Positions 22,526 to 33,320 of a stretch of 64,000 nt of DNA are shown in pieces. A model generated the notes under the pieces. That model did not search any database. It was not told the DNA's origin and was given only the letters and a program-made list of their open reading frames with translations. Within the stretch, counting starts at the first letter, position 1, and each line of letters opens with the position of its first letter. A program made the position numbers and the translations under genes. The DNA comes from Amanita rubescens (lineage: Eukaryota > Basidiomycota > Agaricomycetes > Agaricales > Amanitaceae): the NCBI GenBank assembly GCA_015039365.1, contig WION01000102.1, positions 1 to 64,000 on the forward strand, given 5' to 3'.

Positions 22526-25082
22526 ATGGACATTGACAGCAATGAGCCGGCTTCCAAAGATTTCATGGCTGTCATCCGAGTCCTAGGGGATCAAAATATC
22601 ACTGTTACGGAGCTCATCAATATGCTGTTTACTGAGAAGCAATTCAAGAAGCATCCACTCACAAAAGATCTCGTGGAGAATGCGGAGATAATCTTTCCGC
22701 ATATACTTGGTCATTCTCGCCTGCCTGAAAGTGCTGGCAATATGATTTGCGCGCTTGTCGAGCCTATGTATGCGCGTGAAGTCCGGGACTTGGCTGATTG
22801 TGGTGATTTGCGCTTCAATGCGCAGAAGATGAATCCTGATGATATCGAGGATTTCAAAGTTGAAGAACTGTCGGATCTTTATGCTAAACGGGCGCCGAGA
22901 CTCTGGTCACTTTTGGGTTCTGTCCTCAAGGCACGCAAACGGGGGATTTCCTTGCTGCTTCAGTCAGGTCCTATTGCTGCTAGTAGCTCAAACGACTCAA
23001 TAGAGCACCCTGATAATGACGAGGCTCGGTTAGAAGGTGCTGGACGACAAAGGAGCATATCAAACTCATCTCAAGAGGAGAAGAGCGCTTCACTCTTACA
23101 AATTGTATGCGCGCTCACCTCCTATGCGCTGTTCAGTGATTTGACATGTCTAGAAAAAATCCGTCATTGTCAGTATTGTGTTGCAGAGTACGAATCAAAA
23201 GGCAAATACCTTTGCAAGTATTCTTGGCGTCTTTCTCCATTCTTGCCGCACGCCGCAGAGGGTCATTAATGCGTTAGCACGTATGGGTCTCACTGTTTCA
23301 CAGTCCTGCATTCATACGGCAATCAATTCGCTCTCCTCAAATGCTTCTCTTACGCTACGAGAACTTGGTCAATCTCGTTGTATTGCATTGGCCTATGACA
23401 ACTTCGACGTTGACTTGAAAGTATCAGTACCGGTTGTCGAAAAATCAACAGAAACATTGAAACACTTAACTTCTGGCCTCGTATTCCGCCTTCAACACGG
23501 TGTAACAAGCGATGATCTGCGTTATTCCGACTATCTTTGGCAGAGATCAGAAGTGAACTTGGACAATCTCGGGCCGCTGGGGAACAGGAAGACTCACAAG
23601 GATCTGCTACGACTGTTTCGAGAGCCAGATGAGAAGCCTCTGGATAGCCATGCGGAATTTAATATCTGGGTATTCCTCCGGGATCTTGTAGAGAATGTCG
23701 AAGGGTTTGAATACATTCAAGGCAAGATTAAAGCCCCTGAAAGCATCGAACAACTCCCTGTCGTCAAGACTGAAATTTATCCTGCATATGCGATGGACGT
23801 TAATAACTCAACTGTAGCCGGGAACATTCAAGCTATTGAACGTTTGATGGAGCAAGTTGGATATGGCGAGCCTAGTGGCGAAGATGCTGTTGACATCAGC
23901 GAACATGTTGTGCTGATTCACGGTGATCTTGGAACTGGTGAACGGATCAATACAATCCTCAAGCGACGAGCATGTGAACGAAGGCCTTGGGAACGATTCC
24001 AATACGTGGAGTTCCTGCCGGGGTACTTCCATGTGAAGATGGCATGTGTTGATGCCCTCTGGCGTATCATGATCAAGCCGGCACTTGGGCGACAGGACGA
24101 AACTTGCGTCATGAAGGATATTGGTGTCTTTCGCCCAAGGGAAACCGGCACAGTTATATCAAAATGCGAGTTTCGTCGAATGCACCAGCTCATCCGACAT
24201 GTTGGCATTGCTCGGCGCCTTGATTGTTGGCACACTGCTGTTCAAAAAAGGTATCCTCAGTATTCGTCGCTTGAAGACTTTGCCAAATCAAATCCGAACC
24301 TTGACAATCTCCGGGCGCTGGCGGAGGATCTTGTTCATGAATATGTTGACGATGGCAAGCAATTACTATCAATGCGCTTGAATTCTGCTAGCGAACGTGA
24401 TCAACAATTTGAAAATGCAATGCTAATTCAGCAATACTTCCTGCTTTATGAAGAGTTGACGTACGCGATGAACTTTGGCGATATTGGACGGCTTGAGCGG
24501 ACCTTGCTTCCTTGGATTCTTTTATTTAAAGCTACAGGAAAACATAAATACGCGACAGCGATGGAGAAACATTTAGTTCAGACTCACTTTGAACGTCCCG
24601 AACCACTCAAACATGCAATCCGGTACAATATGCTGGTTAATCCAACTGGGAAGCCAGGAAAATTTCGGGCTGTTGACTGGGTTGTGGAAGGGAATAACTG
24701 CGAGATCAAGGTGAACCACGGTGGTCAGGGTGCAACGCGCACCGTCGCGCGCATGATTACTGAGTCAGCGCTCATCGGTACCTTCAAGGAAATCAACGAG
24801 TCAATCGAAAATAACTTACGCTTGCATGCGACATCCGCTCATGGGGAACCAGACATGAGACGAACATTTCAAGAGGCCCGCAGAAGTCTTTCAGATAGCT
24901 CACCACACGTTTTTGTTCCGGGACGAAAGAGTATGTATTGTTTACCAGATATGTTAAACAAAGGAGCGGAGCTACTTCGTAACAAGTCTGGTGGAGGAAA
25001 TGGGGATGAGGAGAATGGTGATGAAGCGAACGAATACGAGACACGACCAACAGTGGATGACCTCGTTATAGAGCTTTTGTAA
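22526..25082 (+). CDS. DUF6589 protein, candidate DDE-type transposase
   Basis: Exons 22526-23104 and 23187-25082, joined by an 82-nt GTATGC...GCAG intron in phase 0, give 824 aa. An in-frame ATG at 22436 would add 30 residues. The second exon carries the DUF6589 pattern: NQKANTFASILGVFLHSC, GLTVSQSCIHTAINSL, ALAYDNFDVD (about 262-270), LIHGDLGTGERI (Asp440), FLPGYFHVKMACVDALWR, and EGNNCEIKVNHGG (Glu699). The two conserved acidic sites followed by a late Glu recall DDE/RNase H-like transposases. DUF6589 is a fungal domain of unknown function; transposase activity is inferred from this and from its place between TIRs. The C-terminal tail is Gly/Asn/Glu-rich. Confidence 0.82.
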
Positions 25083-27715
25083 TTTGGGCATTATAGTGAT
25101 TTTGCAATTCTTGTAATTCCGTAGACCGTAATACGAGCTGTTCAGGTTCTTCGTTTAATGAGTGGATCGATGGGGATTGTTCGAGTGGGTATTGCGACCG
25201 TGATGGACCTGGGTATGCAGCCGGTTCTACATTCTCTTTGCCTTGCCTCACTTTACCCTGCCTCAGCGCGCATTTTGTACTTCGCACTAGAGGCTCGATT
25301 AGCTCAGGACTACAGCTGTTGACGATGGCAACGTACTGGTATGGCCTTTTTTATGGCAAGCACTGCACGTGGGATCTTGTCGGGGCGCCCTCACACGAGG
25401 GACTGTCGCTTCATAGTGAGGTTGGAGAGGTGGTGCATATTGAACTAGTTGAGGTTGCGAAGCATTGGGTACGTGTTGAATGAAGGCATTTGCAACAAAG
25501 GGAACTGGCTGAGATTGCGGATATGACTCGGAGACAAAGGGATTGACAATTGGGGAAGTGTGAGAGTGTGCATGGGCCGTGTACGGAATAAACGTGAGTG
25601 ATTGCTGAGAGAGATTCGGGATAGACGGAACGTGAGAACGCATGTTGGGCACAGGTGGAAAACATATATTTGATTGTTGTGGAAGTAGGGTATTGGTTGG
25701 AGGATCAGGAATTGGATAGTGCTTTGTGATCATAGCAAGGATTGTGTTCCCATATTCACTTGCACCATCCCACTTCGTTTCTTTCTCAAGGTCGGCAATG
25801 GTACGGATTTTGGAGAAACGCGCGCATTGAACTATGCGATCACGGACTGTTGTTCCCATCACGAAACCCGGACCGAAAGTTCGCAAGTGGTGTTTGCCAT
25901 AAGTCTTCTCCATTTCGCTACAACGCCAGCTGTCGAGATCATGAGAAAATGCGATGTCGGTCTCGTTGGCTGTATGCTTGGGAATTGAGGAACATGGCAG
26001 TTTGCGAATAGGTTTCGTTACTGGGGACTGGATAAAACCAAATGCGTCGGGGTTGTGGAGGTCACAGCACAGCCCGCCTTGCTTCGGACCACAGCGAGTA
26101 CACCCATCGGCAACCTCGGAATTGCATTCATGGTGGAGCGCAACTTCATCCCCATCAATAAAAGCTCAATTTGGGCTGGAAACAACTCACCAGCTTCAAT
26201 ATTCTTGAACGCAGTCATGATAGGAATCCTACGGCATGGATATCCTCGATCCTCGGCATTGATAACATCATCGACGACCGAATCAAGTATTTTCTTCGAT
26301 TTCCCACTCGATTTCTTCACCCTTTCCTCCGCAATCTTTTGCTCATCACCGCTCGGTTCATCATTGACATTCTCTCGTTCCTCTACCTTCACCGCCGAGT
26401 GCTCAGTCCTTTGTTGCTTTGCACCCTTCTTCAGCGCAGTCTTTGCTCGCCTCTTTTCTGCCCTGTCAGCCTTCTTCGAGCGTTCCGAGTCAAGGTTTTC
26501 CTTTTCGGTGAACAGAATTGCAGTCCCTTGAAGGCTTGGGTCACGAACGCATCGGCCAAAGCGCTGCCAAAGCGTCGAAATGGAGCATGTCGCTCCCCAT
26601 TGAACAACGATCATAATATCGGGTAGATCCATTCCCTACATTGTTCATCAGTTACGTAGATAATGAACATATATAAAGCTTACCATGCCGAATGAGTCTG
26701 TTGCCAACAAACCCCAAACTTCATTATTAGCAAACCTGAGAGTTTCGTCAACCTTGAAGCGATCCGACATTTCCGAGTTGAACCACAGGACGCATGGACG
26801 GTATTCCGGGGGTAAGAGTGAGCAAAGGTAACGACCAGCTTCAACAGATTCTGAAATGCTATCGAAAAAAATGAGAAATTTCGGCGGAGGTGGGTCGCCC
26901 GGCTTCCAATTCCGCAATAAAAAAGTAAGGTCGACAAAACTCTTGCGTGGATTGAGCATGGGTCGAACGACAAGGCTGATATTTGGACGGTCTATAGAGC
27001 ATTGCGAAAAAAAAACATTATCTTCACGTAAACTAAGGACAGATTTGACGTCGGAAATTGCTCGTGGTGTGAGTGTGGCCGAGGTGACCATCATCGTGCA
27101 TGGCTTGCGTTGTAAATGTCGGAGAGAGCCAATATGTCGATACTCGGGGCGGAAAGAACCCCACTGAGATACACAGTGGGCTTCATCAATGATAATGCTG
27201 ATAACGTTGTCTGCGAAGGATTTCTTCTTGAATAATGATTCGAATCCCCCACCGGGACGCATAAGTTCTTCGGGATTAACGACTATAACACGATACTTGA
27301 AGTCTGCAATGTCCTGACATAATAATGTTCATCAGTAATGAAAAACGAAAAAAAATGAATTGCGCACCTCAAAATTCCTTTTAGTCGCCGTTTTCGCAGA
27401 GATAAAGATGCCATGAACCCCAGCCTTGGATAGGGTATCAATATTTTGCTGGCCGAGTATGTTGAGTGGAGTCACGACGATTTGAATACCGTTAGGACGG
27501 CAGAGCAAAGGGAGCCAGAAGCTCAATGTCTTCCCAGCCCCAGTCCCAGCTATAGATATGATGTCTTGATTTCCTGCGAGAACGGCTTGGCAAACATTGA
27601 TTTGCCATAGACAAGGCCACTTCTGGAAGACGGTATGTGCCTTGATGCGTATATCATCAACAGATGGTATTGCCGGTGAAGGGATGCCTGGTGGATGAAC
27701 GGCATCAACCTCCAT
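25066..27715 (-). CDS. RecQ-like DEAH helicase with C-terminal zinc knuckle
   Basis: Five exons (27715-27368, 27313-26684, 26635-26191, 26143-25337, 25286-25066) give 816 aa with consistent phases. Motifs: Q-region WPCLWQIN, Walker A AGTGAGKT (56-63), IIDEAHCVSQWG (159-168), TSATL, TDSFGMGMDLPD and QRFGRCVRD, the superfamily 2 RecQ order for 3'-5' DNA unwinding. It then diverges from cellular RecQ: a long Lys/Glu-rich insert, a Cys cluster (DGCTRCGPKQGGLCCDL), a Pro/Gln-rich linker and a terminal knuckle C-x2-C-x4-H-x5-C (CSACHKKGHTMRSTKC) created only when the last 50-nt intron is removed. No HRDC domain is visible. Its 3' end overlaps the DUF6589 stop tail to tail. Confidence 0.85.
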
Positions 27716-27933
27716 ATTAGCTGAGAAATGATTGTTAAAGGTATGTTTAGGGTTACGAGCACCAAGGATAACTCACCTCGTAGCGACAATACTCAAGCAC
27801 GCATAGGACGAGACGGCAGGAGACGGCAGACGACGGCACCAACGGCACGAGTAAAAGAAATGGAATTGCAAGTATTACATCAGCGAATTGTTTTACATAA
27901 GCGTTTGTGTCACAGGTCGACGTTGCCGAGCGA

Positions 27934-28028
27934 TTTGTTTACATGTGTTAAAAGCCAGTCCCTCCGGTGCGTTAACGCTTACTTAAGCTCGTCAAGCGCA
28001 GCACCGTTGGGACTGGGTAGGAGTCTGG
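27934..28028 (-). repeat. Right terminal inverted repeat (95 bp)
   Basis: Exact reverse complement of the left TIR at 22233-22327. The RecQ start codon is 218 bp inside it. Confidence 0.95.
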
Positions 28029-28035
28029 ATAACAT

Positions 28036-28719
28036 CAGGTTTTCTGATCATTTCTGATTTGGCTGTGATGCCATCCCACCGCTCGGCGCTCTCAGAGCTT
28101 CGCTGCCCATACGGATCCCCTGACCAACTTGTCATAAGTACTACTGCTCATTACATACACTTGTGTCACTGCCAACTAGCACTCACCACGTGCACCCCAG
28201 GGCCGACCGCCGTCGTCGGCTCCTTGAGGTTCAACGTTCAACGACAAGCGTCCCCCGCACGCCAATTGCAAAGTTGGCCCGCTCTAGCCTTTTCCCTCTC
28301 ACTTCTCTCACACGCGGCGTTATGGATTATAAACAAGTTTTCTTTACACTTCCGCTCCCTCGTACCGACAATTCAAGTATACATGATACGAAGGGAAAAG
28401 CTAAACGGTAAGGCACTCGCCGTGGATGGTTTCTTGATCTGACTAACGGGGGGTAAAACCGCGTCAAAAATAAAGCTTTAGAACGTGAAGCTACGACAGG
28501 ACGTACATGTCTTGCTTCTCAATTAACATAAGTCTTCCACCGTGAGATCGGGCTGATGAACATGTCGATGGCTTCACCTCCACACACTGGGCAGTCGGCG
28601 CATTTCTCGTATTCAACGAAAATGATGGGTTTCAACAATTTCCCCGGACTCATGAGCGCACAGTGAGCGACGAATCGACAACTAGGAGTTCTCTCATTCC
28701 GGTCGCTCGAGCGCTCAAC
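28036..28719. other. Spacer right of the transposon, no gene seen
   Basis: Short open frames only, none with a recognisable domain. Around 28610-28640 a motif (AAAATGATGGGTTTC) is shared with 18188-18200, continuing the paralogy with the 18.2 kb region. Confidence 0.35.
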
Positions 28720-29150
28720 TAACTCTTCCGCACCCATGTCTCCAACCACAAGCCTCGGGATGTTACCCTTTGCCGCATCGCAGACGCTCCCTCCGACAGA
28801 GTCCCCTTCGCCTGCGACTCAATCATCCCAGATGACTAGTTCAAGTCAATGAAAGCAGCTATCGTGCGAGTGCGGCTCACCCTCAGCCAGCTCGAACCAT
28901 TAGACGATGAAGACCACGGGACGTTCCCACTCGTCGTGGAATAGTTTTCGCATTTGTTTGTCTTCGGCTGTGGCTCTGTTCACGCCGACGGTGAGTGTCT
29001 ATACCCACCATAGCGCCCAGACGAGGATGGAGAGGCCCGGAATGGTGCGTAGAGGGCCGCAACGTCCGTATCAACACGGAAGGTACGCATTACACTTTCT
29101 TCCTTGCCCTCGCCTCCTTACCGTTCTCAACCATGTAGCAGATTTTCATG
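28720..29150 (+). pseudogene. GH16 5'-exon remnant
   Basis: Sister copy of 18290-18735: the Ser-rich N-terminal region, a DDEDHGTF segment corresponding to PDDEDLFHDP of the intact gene, and the end of the membrane exon near 29060. Broken by stops. The following 29200-29350 is paralogous to 18775-18910. Confidence 0.6.
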
Positions 29151-29510
29151 CTATTATTGCCTGCATCTCCTCGCTGGAAGTCAACTAACATCTATCATAC
29201 ACCATGACGGCTACCGCCAAATTTACTAAAAACGTGTACATGGTTCATTGCAGAGTAATACTAGCTAGTGTTTTCCGAAGAGTTGGGAAATATGTACAGC
29301 CTGTATATTGTTACTCTATTCCTAATAGTATGGAGTTTTTGCGTTTTAAAATGTTGCCTTGAGGGCTCGAATCGCTTGATCGATGCACGAATCCTCGTTT
29401 GGAAAATCCTCAGTCGCTTGCCTTCACTGGTCATAATACAGAATCTGTAGATCGACGGGCTCCAAAGCCGGCGGAGAAATACCGGCCTGCGGTTGACCAA
29501 GCTTGCCCGA

Positions 29511-31631
29511 TTAAGTAGCGAATTGTCCCATGTTCAGATACCGAGTTCCCAAACCAGTGCCAGAGATGCCGCCGCCAATGGAAGCTTGTCGAGATGGAGC
29601 AGAAGTAGGACCCAATAGTACCTGCCAGCTGTGACCAGAACCACCACGGGTCGGCGAGAGCTGATTGACAGGTTCTATGCCAATTGTGTCCAAAGGAGGA
29701 AGCGACTCTGGTCTTTCCTTGCAAATTGACGTAAACTGTAACAAAAAATCGCGATCATATCTGCAAAGCATGAACAGTTTACCACTGCAGCGCATGATCT
29801 GCGATCAACGCACCTAAATTTGCCTGCTTTGGCCCCTACATTAAGCTCGGGGTCCGGACTGGAGATACCTGGAGGATATGTAACGCTACCAAGATCTTCA
29901 AGCGGACGACGTGTCAGGGTGAGGGGTGACGACGGTCCAGAATGTGTTAAATCGAGGGGCTCGGGCCGCCGCCTCGCAGACAGCGCCGCGTCGATGTGAA
30001 GTGACCCTCTCGCCTTCTCTTTAACAGCATACTTTCTCAAAGGAAGTTCGCCCTCCTCTGGCTCTGGCGTTAGCACCTCTTCTTCTTGGGGCATGACGCT
30101 CTCCTCGTCAGGATGGGTTGGCTCTTCCAGCGGCTTGGTACGAGGCTGATGTGAAATGGCAGAATTTGCCTCTTTTCGGGCACTAGCTGAGGGAGACACA
30201 CATTGAGATTCTTTTTTCTTCTTTTTTTTCTTTTTCTTTTTCTTCGCCCCGTTTAGGCATTGAGAAATAGCCGTCATCTGTTCTGCGACATTTTTCATTC
30301 TTGGCCGTTTCGGTGGTTCCATCACCCAACACTCCCGAATCAACTCCCATGCCCCGTCGCTCAAAGGTGGCACATCCAGTCGAGGTGGACGGTTACCTCG
30401 AGTAACAAGGGTCATAATTTGTATATCCTGTTTACAGGCGAATGGTATACTATCGTAATGGATCTAGGCAATTCAGCAAGGGGCGTGCGTCGATATATTT
30501 CTGTGACACACCTCATAATAAATACACCCAAATGCGTAAACATCTGACATTGGCGTTCTTTTTGGCTCCTCAGCTGAGGGGTCGTCAGGATCCTCAAAGC
30601 ATCCAAATAACTCGGGGGCTGCAAAGTTGAAATGTTTCGCGCCCGAACGGGTATTCGTAGCATCCAAAAGACGAGTTAATCCAAAATCTGCGATTTGAAC
30701 GTGAAAGTCGTCATCCAAGAGGACATTTTCCTGAACAGACTCGACGGTCAGCATTTCAACCATACACGTTCTAGGCAGCATACCCCACGGAGGTCGCCAT
30801 GAACGACACCTTCTGAATGGATGTACTCCATGCCTTGGGACACTTCAAGAATCTTGCTGGGGTGAGTGACGACGAACTAGAGCGGAGGAAGGAGAAACCA
30901 TACACGTTCTGTTATTTGGGCTATCGATGGATTTGCGGTCTTCCTCCACTGGGCTAGAGTCCCATTCCTCATATATGGCGAGACGAGGAAGGCCATTCCA
31001 TCTTCCTCTTCATAGATTCCTATGAATGGTAGTACGAAGTTGTGCATAAGGGATCCCCACATTAAAGCTTCTCGACAAAAGGCCTGTTGGAAGGAGAATA
31101 AACAACGATGACTCAAGAGTAGACGCGTATTGAAAACTTACAAGGTTGCTGGCATCATGTTTGTACAGCACTTTTAGCGCAACGACTGTGTCCCGAAATT
31201 CGCCCTTGAAAACATTGCCATAACCACCGCGTCCTATGTAGTCGCGCTTGTCCGGCATGCTGACTTCAGTTACGATGAAGGATCCTGGCACGACGGGCGT
31301 CTTTGATATGATTTTGAACATCAAGCGTCTTGCTCGCTGGCTGACATCCATCGTTGCATCCTGATTCGATAGGAGACCACGACGAAGTAGATGCAGTATG
31401 AATTCCACCAGATTCATTACGTCTGATTCCTGTCTTATCTCTTCCGCAATGTCGACATAGTCGTCCCTCGATAACAGTCCGCGCAGAAGAGCGACGGACG
31501 TGACGGAAGATCCGAGCTACTGGCACTTAAGCAGAGTGCACGACTAACTGCTTTGCAATGTTGCGTACCTTCAAGTTGTTAAGAATAGATAGCAATGACG
31601 AGAGAGCATGGCCACCCGGATCAAGCGACAT
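29511..31631 (-). CDS. K5: TKL protein kinase fused to an eIF4G segment
   Basis: The start at 31631 (MSLDPGG) is fixed by an upstream in-frame stop. The kinase is intact: IGRGGYGNVFKG, VALKVLYK, AFCREALMWGSL, EYIHSEGVVHGDLRG, ENVLLDDD, ADFGLTRL, APELFG, RPRMKNV. The last kinase exon then runs through a lysine tract into about 125 residues that match the middle of basidiomycete eIF4G (EEGELPLRKY, RRRPEPLDLT, LEDLGSVTYPPGI, ELNVGAKAGKFR). A 53-nt intron and exon 29760-29511 add YDRDFLLQF, PESLPPLDTIGIEP and a Gly/Ser tail. YDRDFLL fits the eIF4E-binding motif Y-x4-L-hydrophobic. No MIF4G domain follows; the protein stops at 29511. A CRE-like site lies 280 bp upstream. Confidence 0.8.
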
Positions 31632-31909
31632 GTTGTTTGGAGATGTCCGGAATACCCCCTCGGGATCGGCGAGCTGCTCCAACTCGGCCTGAGGAAGTTG
31701 AGTTCTAGGACTACTCCTGGGGCTAGAGTAGCTCTGGCGAACGACTTAAGCGTCTAATCGTGTGAAGACAAGGCGGTGACCTCGAGGCTGTTAGGTCACG
31801 GTTGCCATATTTGTAGTAAATGTAGTGCTGAATTCTAAACACGGCGTTTCCAGGCTGATGATGGTAGACTCGACCATATCATGGTGTAGAGTCGGCGTTG
31901 ACGCGGGGT

Positions 31910-31919
31910 GACGTCACAC
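31910..31919. promoter_or_regulatory. CRE-like site upstream of K5
   Basis: TGACGTCA lies about 280 bp upstream of the K5 start. The paralogue K9 has the same site about 277 bp upstream of its start (52750), within an otherwise diverged spacer. Confidence 0.4.
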
Positions 31920-32089
31920 TTGCCACGTTTCGCGACGACGGCGCGTCGTTTACTAACACGGTCCTGCACGCTGCCCTCTTCGCAAACTACTTTCGTTCCA
32001 AGAACTGCCCCAGTATGCCATTCGACCTATCCTCATTCACATGTTCAGACTCAAAAATGAAAACGTGAACGTGAATGGTCAGGGCGCAG

Positions 32090-32480
32090 TCTACACGGTT
32101 CTGCGTATTTGAACGATATGTTGGCTTGACGGACTCGTGATTCATGGTACGAGCGAGACGGAGAGCCGGATTTCATAGCGTCACGGGTAAGGACTCTTTA
32201 TCTCGCTGGGGTTACTCTGTAACTAACGATTGAGGGGGAAGGTTGAGCACTCCAACTTACCGCCTCAGAGCGCCGAGTCCCTTAGGCCCCAATACTGTGC
32301 TGGCTGCGTATCCGGTGATGGAGGAAATTAATAATCATTCGAGGCGTATACGAGTGAGTGTTAGGTTTGGCGCCAAAATGGGAGAAGGGTGCTGACGAGG
32401 CTCTCAGATCCGAATTCGACGACGTGGCAGTGGCCGATACCAACGAATAGCCCTTACAATGAGGGTTGTTAGAGCCTTAG
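32090..32480 (+). pseudogene. GH16 remnant (YLND region plus 3' end)
   Basis: The segment VYLND...DSWYER corresponds to YVYLNDTQDEFVIYNSS of the intact gene. After a deletion it continues with AAYPVMEEINNH, the donor GTGAGTG and the terminal exon ending at about 32477. Non-coding. Confidence 0.68.
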
Positions 32481-33115
32481 AGGGCCAGTCCCCACAGGCC
32501 GGCATGCGCATACAGGGACATGTTAGACGACTCGGTGGGACAGGGGAAATACGGCCACGCGGATTCGACTTTCTATAGTCCGCACTCTCGTTTTCTGTTC
32601 AAATTGCGCTCACAGGCATGGCGAACGAATAGAGGGGGGTAAGGGTATTAGCTAGGGTTCCAATGCAAGAGAAAAGGAAAAACGGGAAAGATAATAAATA
32701 GCAAAGATGTGGGTAACAAATTTTGGTTACAATAGCAAGTGAGCACAAGCGTTCTGCCTCGCAATGTCCTGAGAACGCAAGCGAATTACACCCAGCATGC
32801 GCAAATGATAAGTACAGTGTCCTCATTGTTGCTTAACGTTTCCACCCTGACTCAAGCGACGCTCTGACTATCCCTACTATCGTTGGCGAGTTCCCACATG
32901 ATCAACTCTTCCTTCACTCTGGCTTCAGTATGTCCTCCGCTGGTTCCGTAAAATCGGGTGGTTCAAGGTGCGTAGCTCCACCCTCAAGGCCTCGATGGGA
33001 CAGCCTTTTTTCACCACCATTCATCCGATTAAGCGCTGAAGACGCCCAATCTTTCACATATCACTACGTACACTGTTCAGTAAACTTATTCGAAAAAAAA
33101 GACGTCCTTCGCACC
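32481..33115. other. Spacer, no clear gene
   Basis: It includes GH16 3'-flank-like sequence near 32580 (TTGCGCTC). A minus-strand open frame at 32826-32599 has no recognisable domain. Nothing else seen. Confidence 0.3.
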
Positions 33116-33320
33116 ATAACCGCACCCAGCGTGGACCATGGCTCCGGTGCCAGTGGCGATGACGCTCTCTCATCGCTATGCCCAATAAAATGGAGGTGCG
33201 TGTCATTGCAAAGTGCAGAACACACTCTGACGAGGCCCGTAGCCCGGATCTTCCATCGCGTCTGTCGTAAATGCAACAACTATCGATCTTCTGTGCAATA
33301 TGTCATACTAAGTCAGTGTT
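33116..33320 (+). pseudogene. Inverted 5' fragment of a TKL kinase
   Basis: On the plus strand this reads DHGSGASGDDALSSL, then, after a GTGCGT donor-like site and a spacer, RIFHRVCRKCNNYRSSVQYV in one frame, which is the shifted frame of the GSSIASVVNATTIDLL exon-2 start seen in K2 and K8. The initiator ATG is GTG. It is the only plus-strand kinase piece in the window and ends within exon 2. Confidence 0.62.

Larger units (their letters stand above)
22226..28035. mobile_element. 5.8 kb TIR transposon carrying DUF6589 and RecQ-like genes
   Basis: The element proper is 22233-28028 (5,796 bp), starting CCAGACTCC and ending GGAGTCTGG. The termini are perfect inverted repeats, 22233-22327 and 27934-28028 (95 bp, no mismatch). 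The flanks are the direct repeat ATAACAT at 22226-22232 and 28029-28035, a 7-bp target-site duplication. Inside are two convergent genes whose promoters adjoin the TIRs and whose 3' ends overlap by 17 bp. Both reading frames are intact after splicing, so insertion is likely recent and the copy possibly autonomous. It separates paralogous GH16 5' remnants (18.3 and 28.7 kb). I do not recognise it as a named superfamily. Confidence 0.92.

Noticed and set aside
23105..23186. Frameshift separating DUF6589 into two genes
   Set aside because: A canonical phase-0 82-nt intron joins the two frames at a place where the family sequence continues.
26144..26191. A 26-nt intron or frameshift in the RecQ-like gene
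   Set aside because: A 47-nt intron ending AAG at 26144 keeps phase, and the whole model then sums to a multiple of three.
29511..30220. An independent eIF4G gene downstream of K5
   Set aside because: There is no MIF4G domain or start region; the segment is open and in frame with the kinase exon and ends in a stop within 250 bases of the binding motif.
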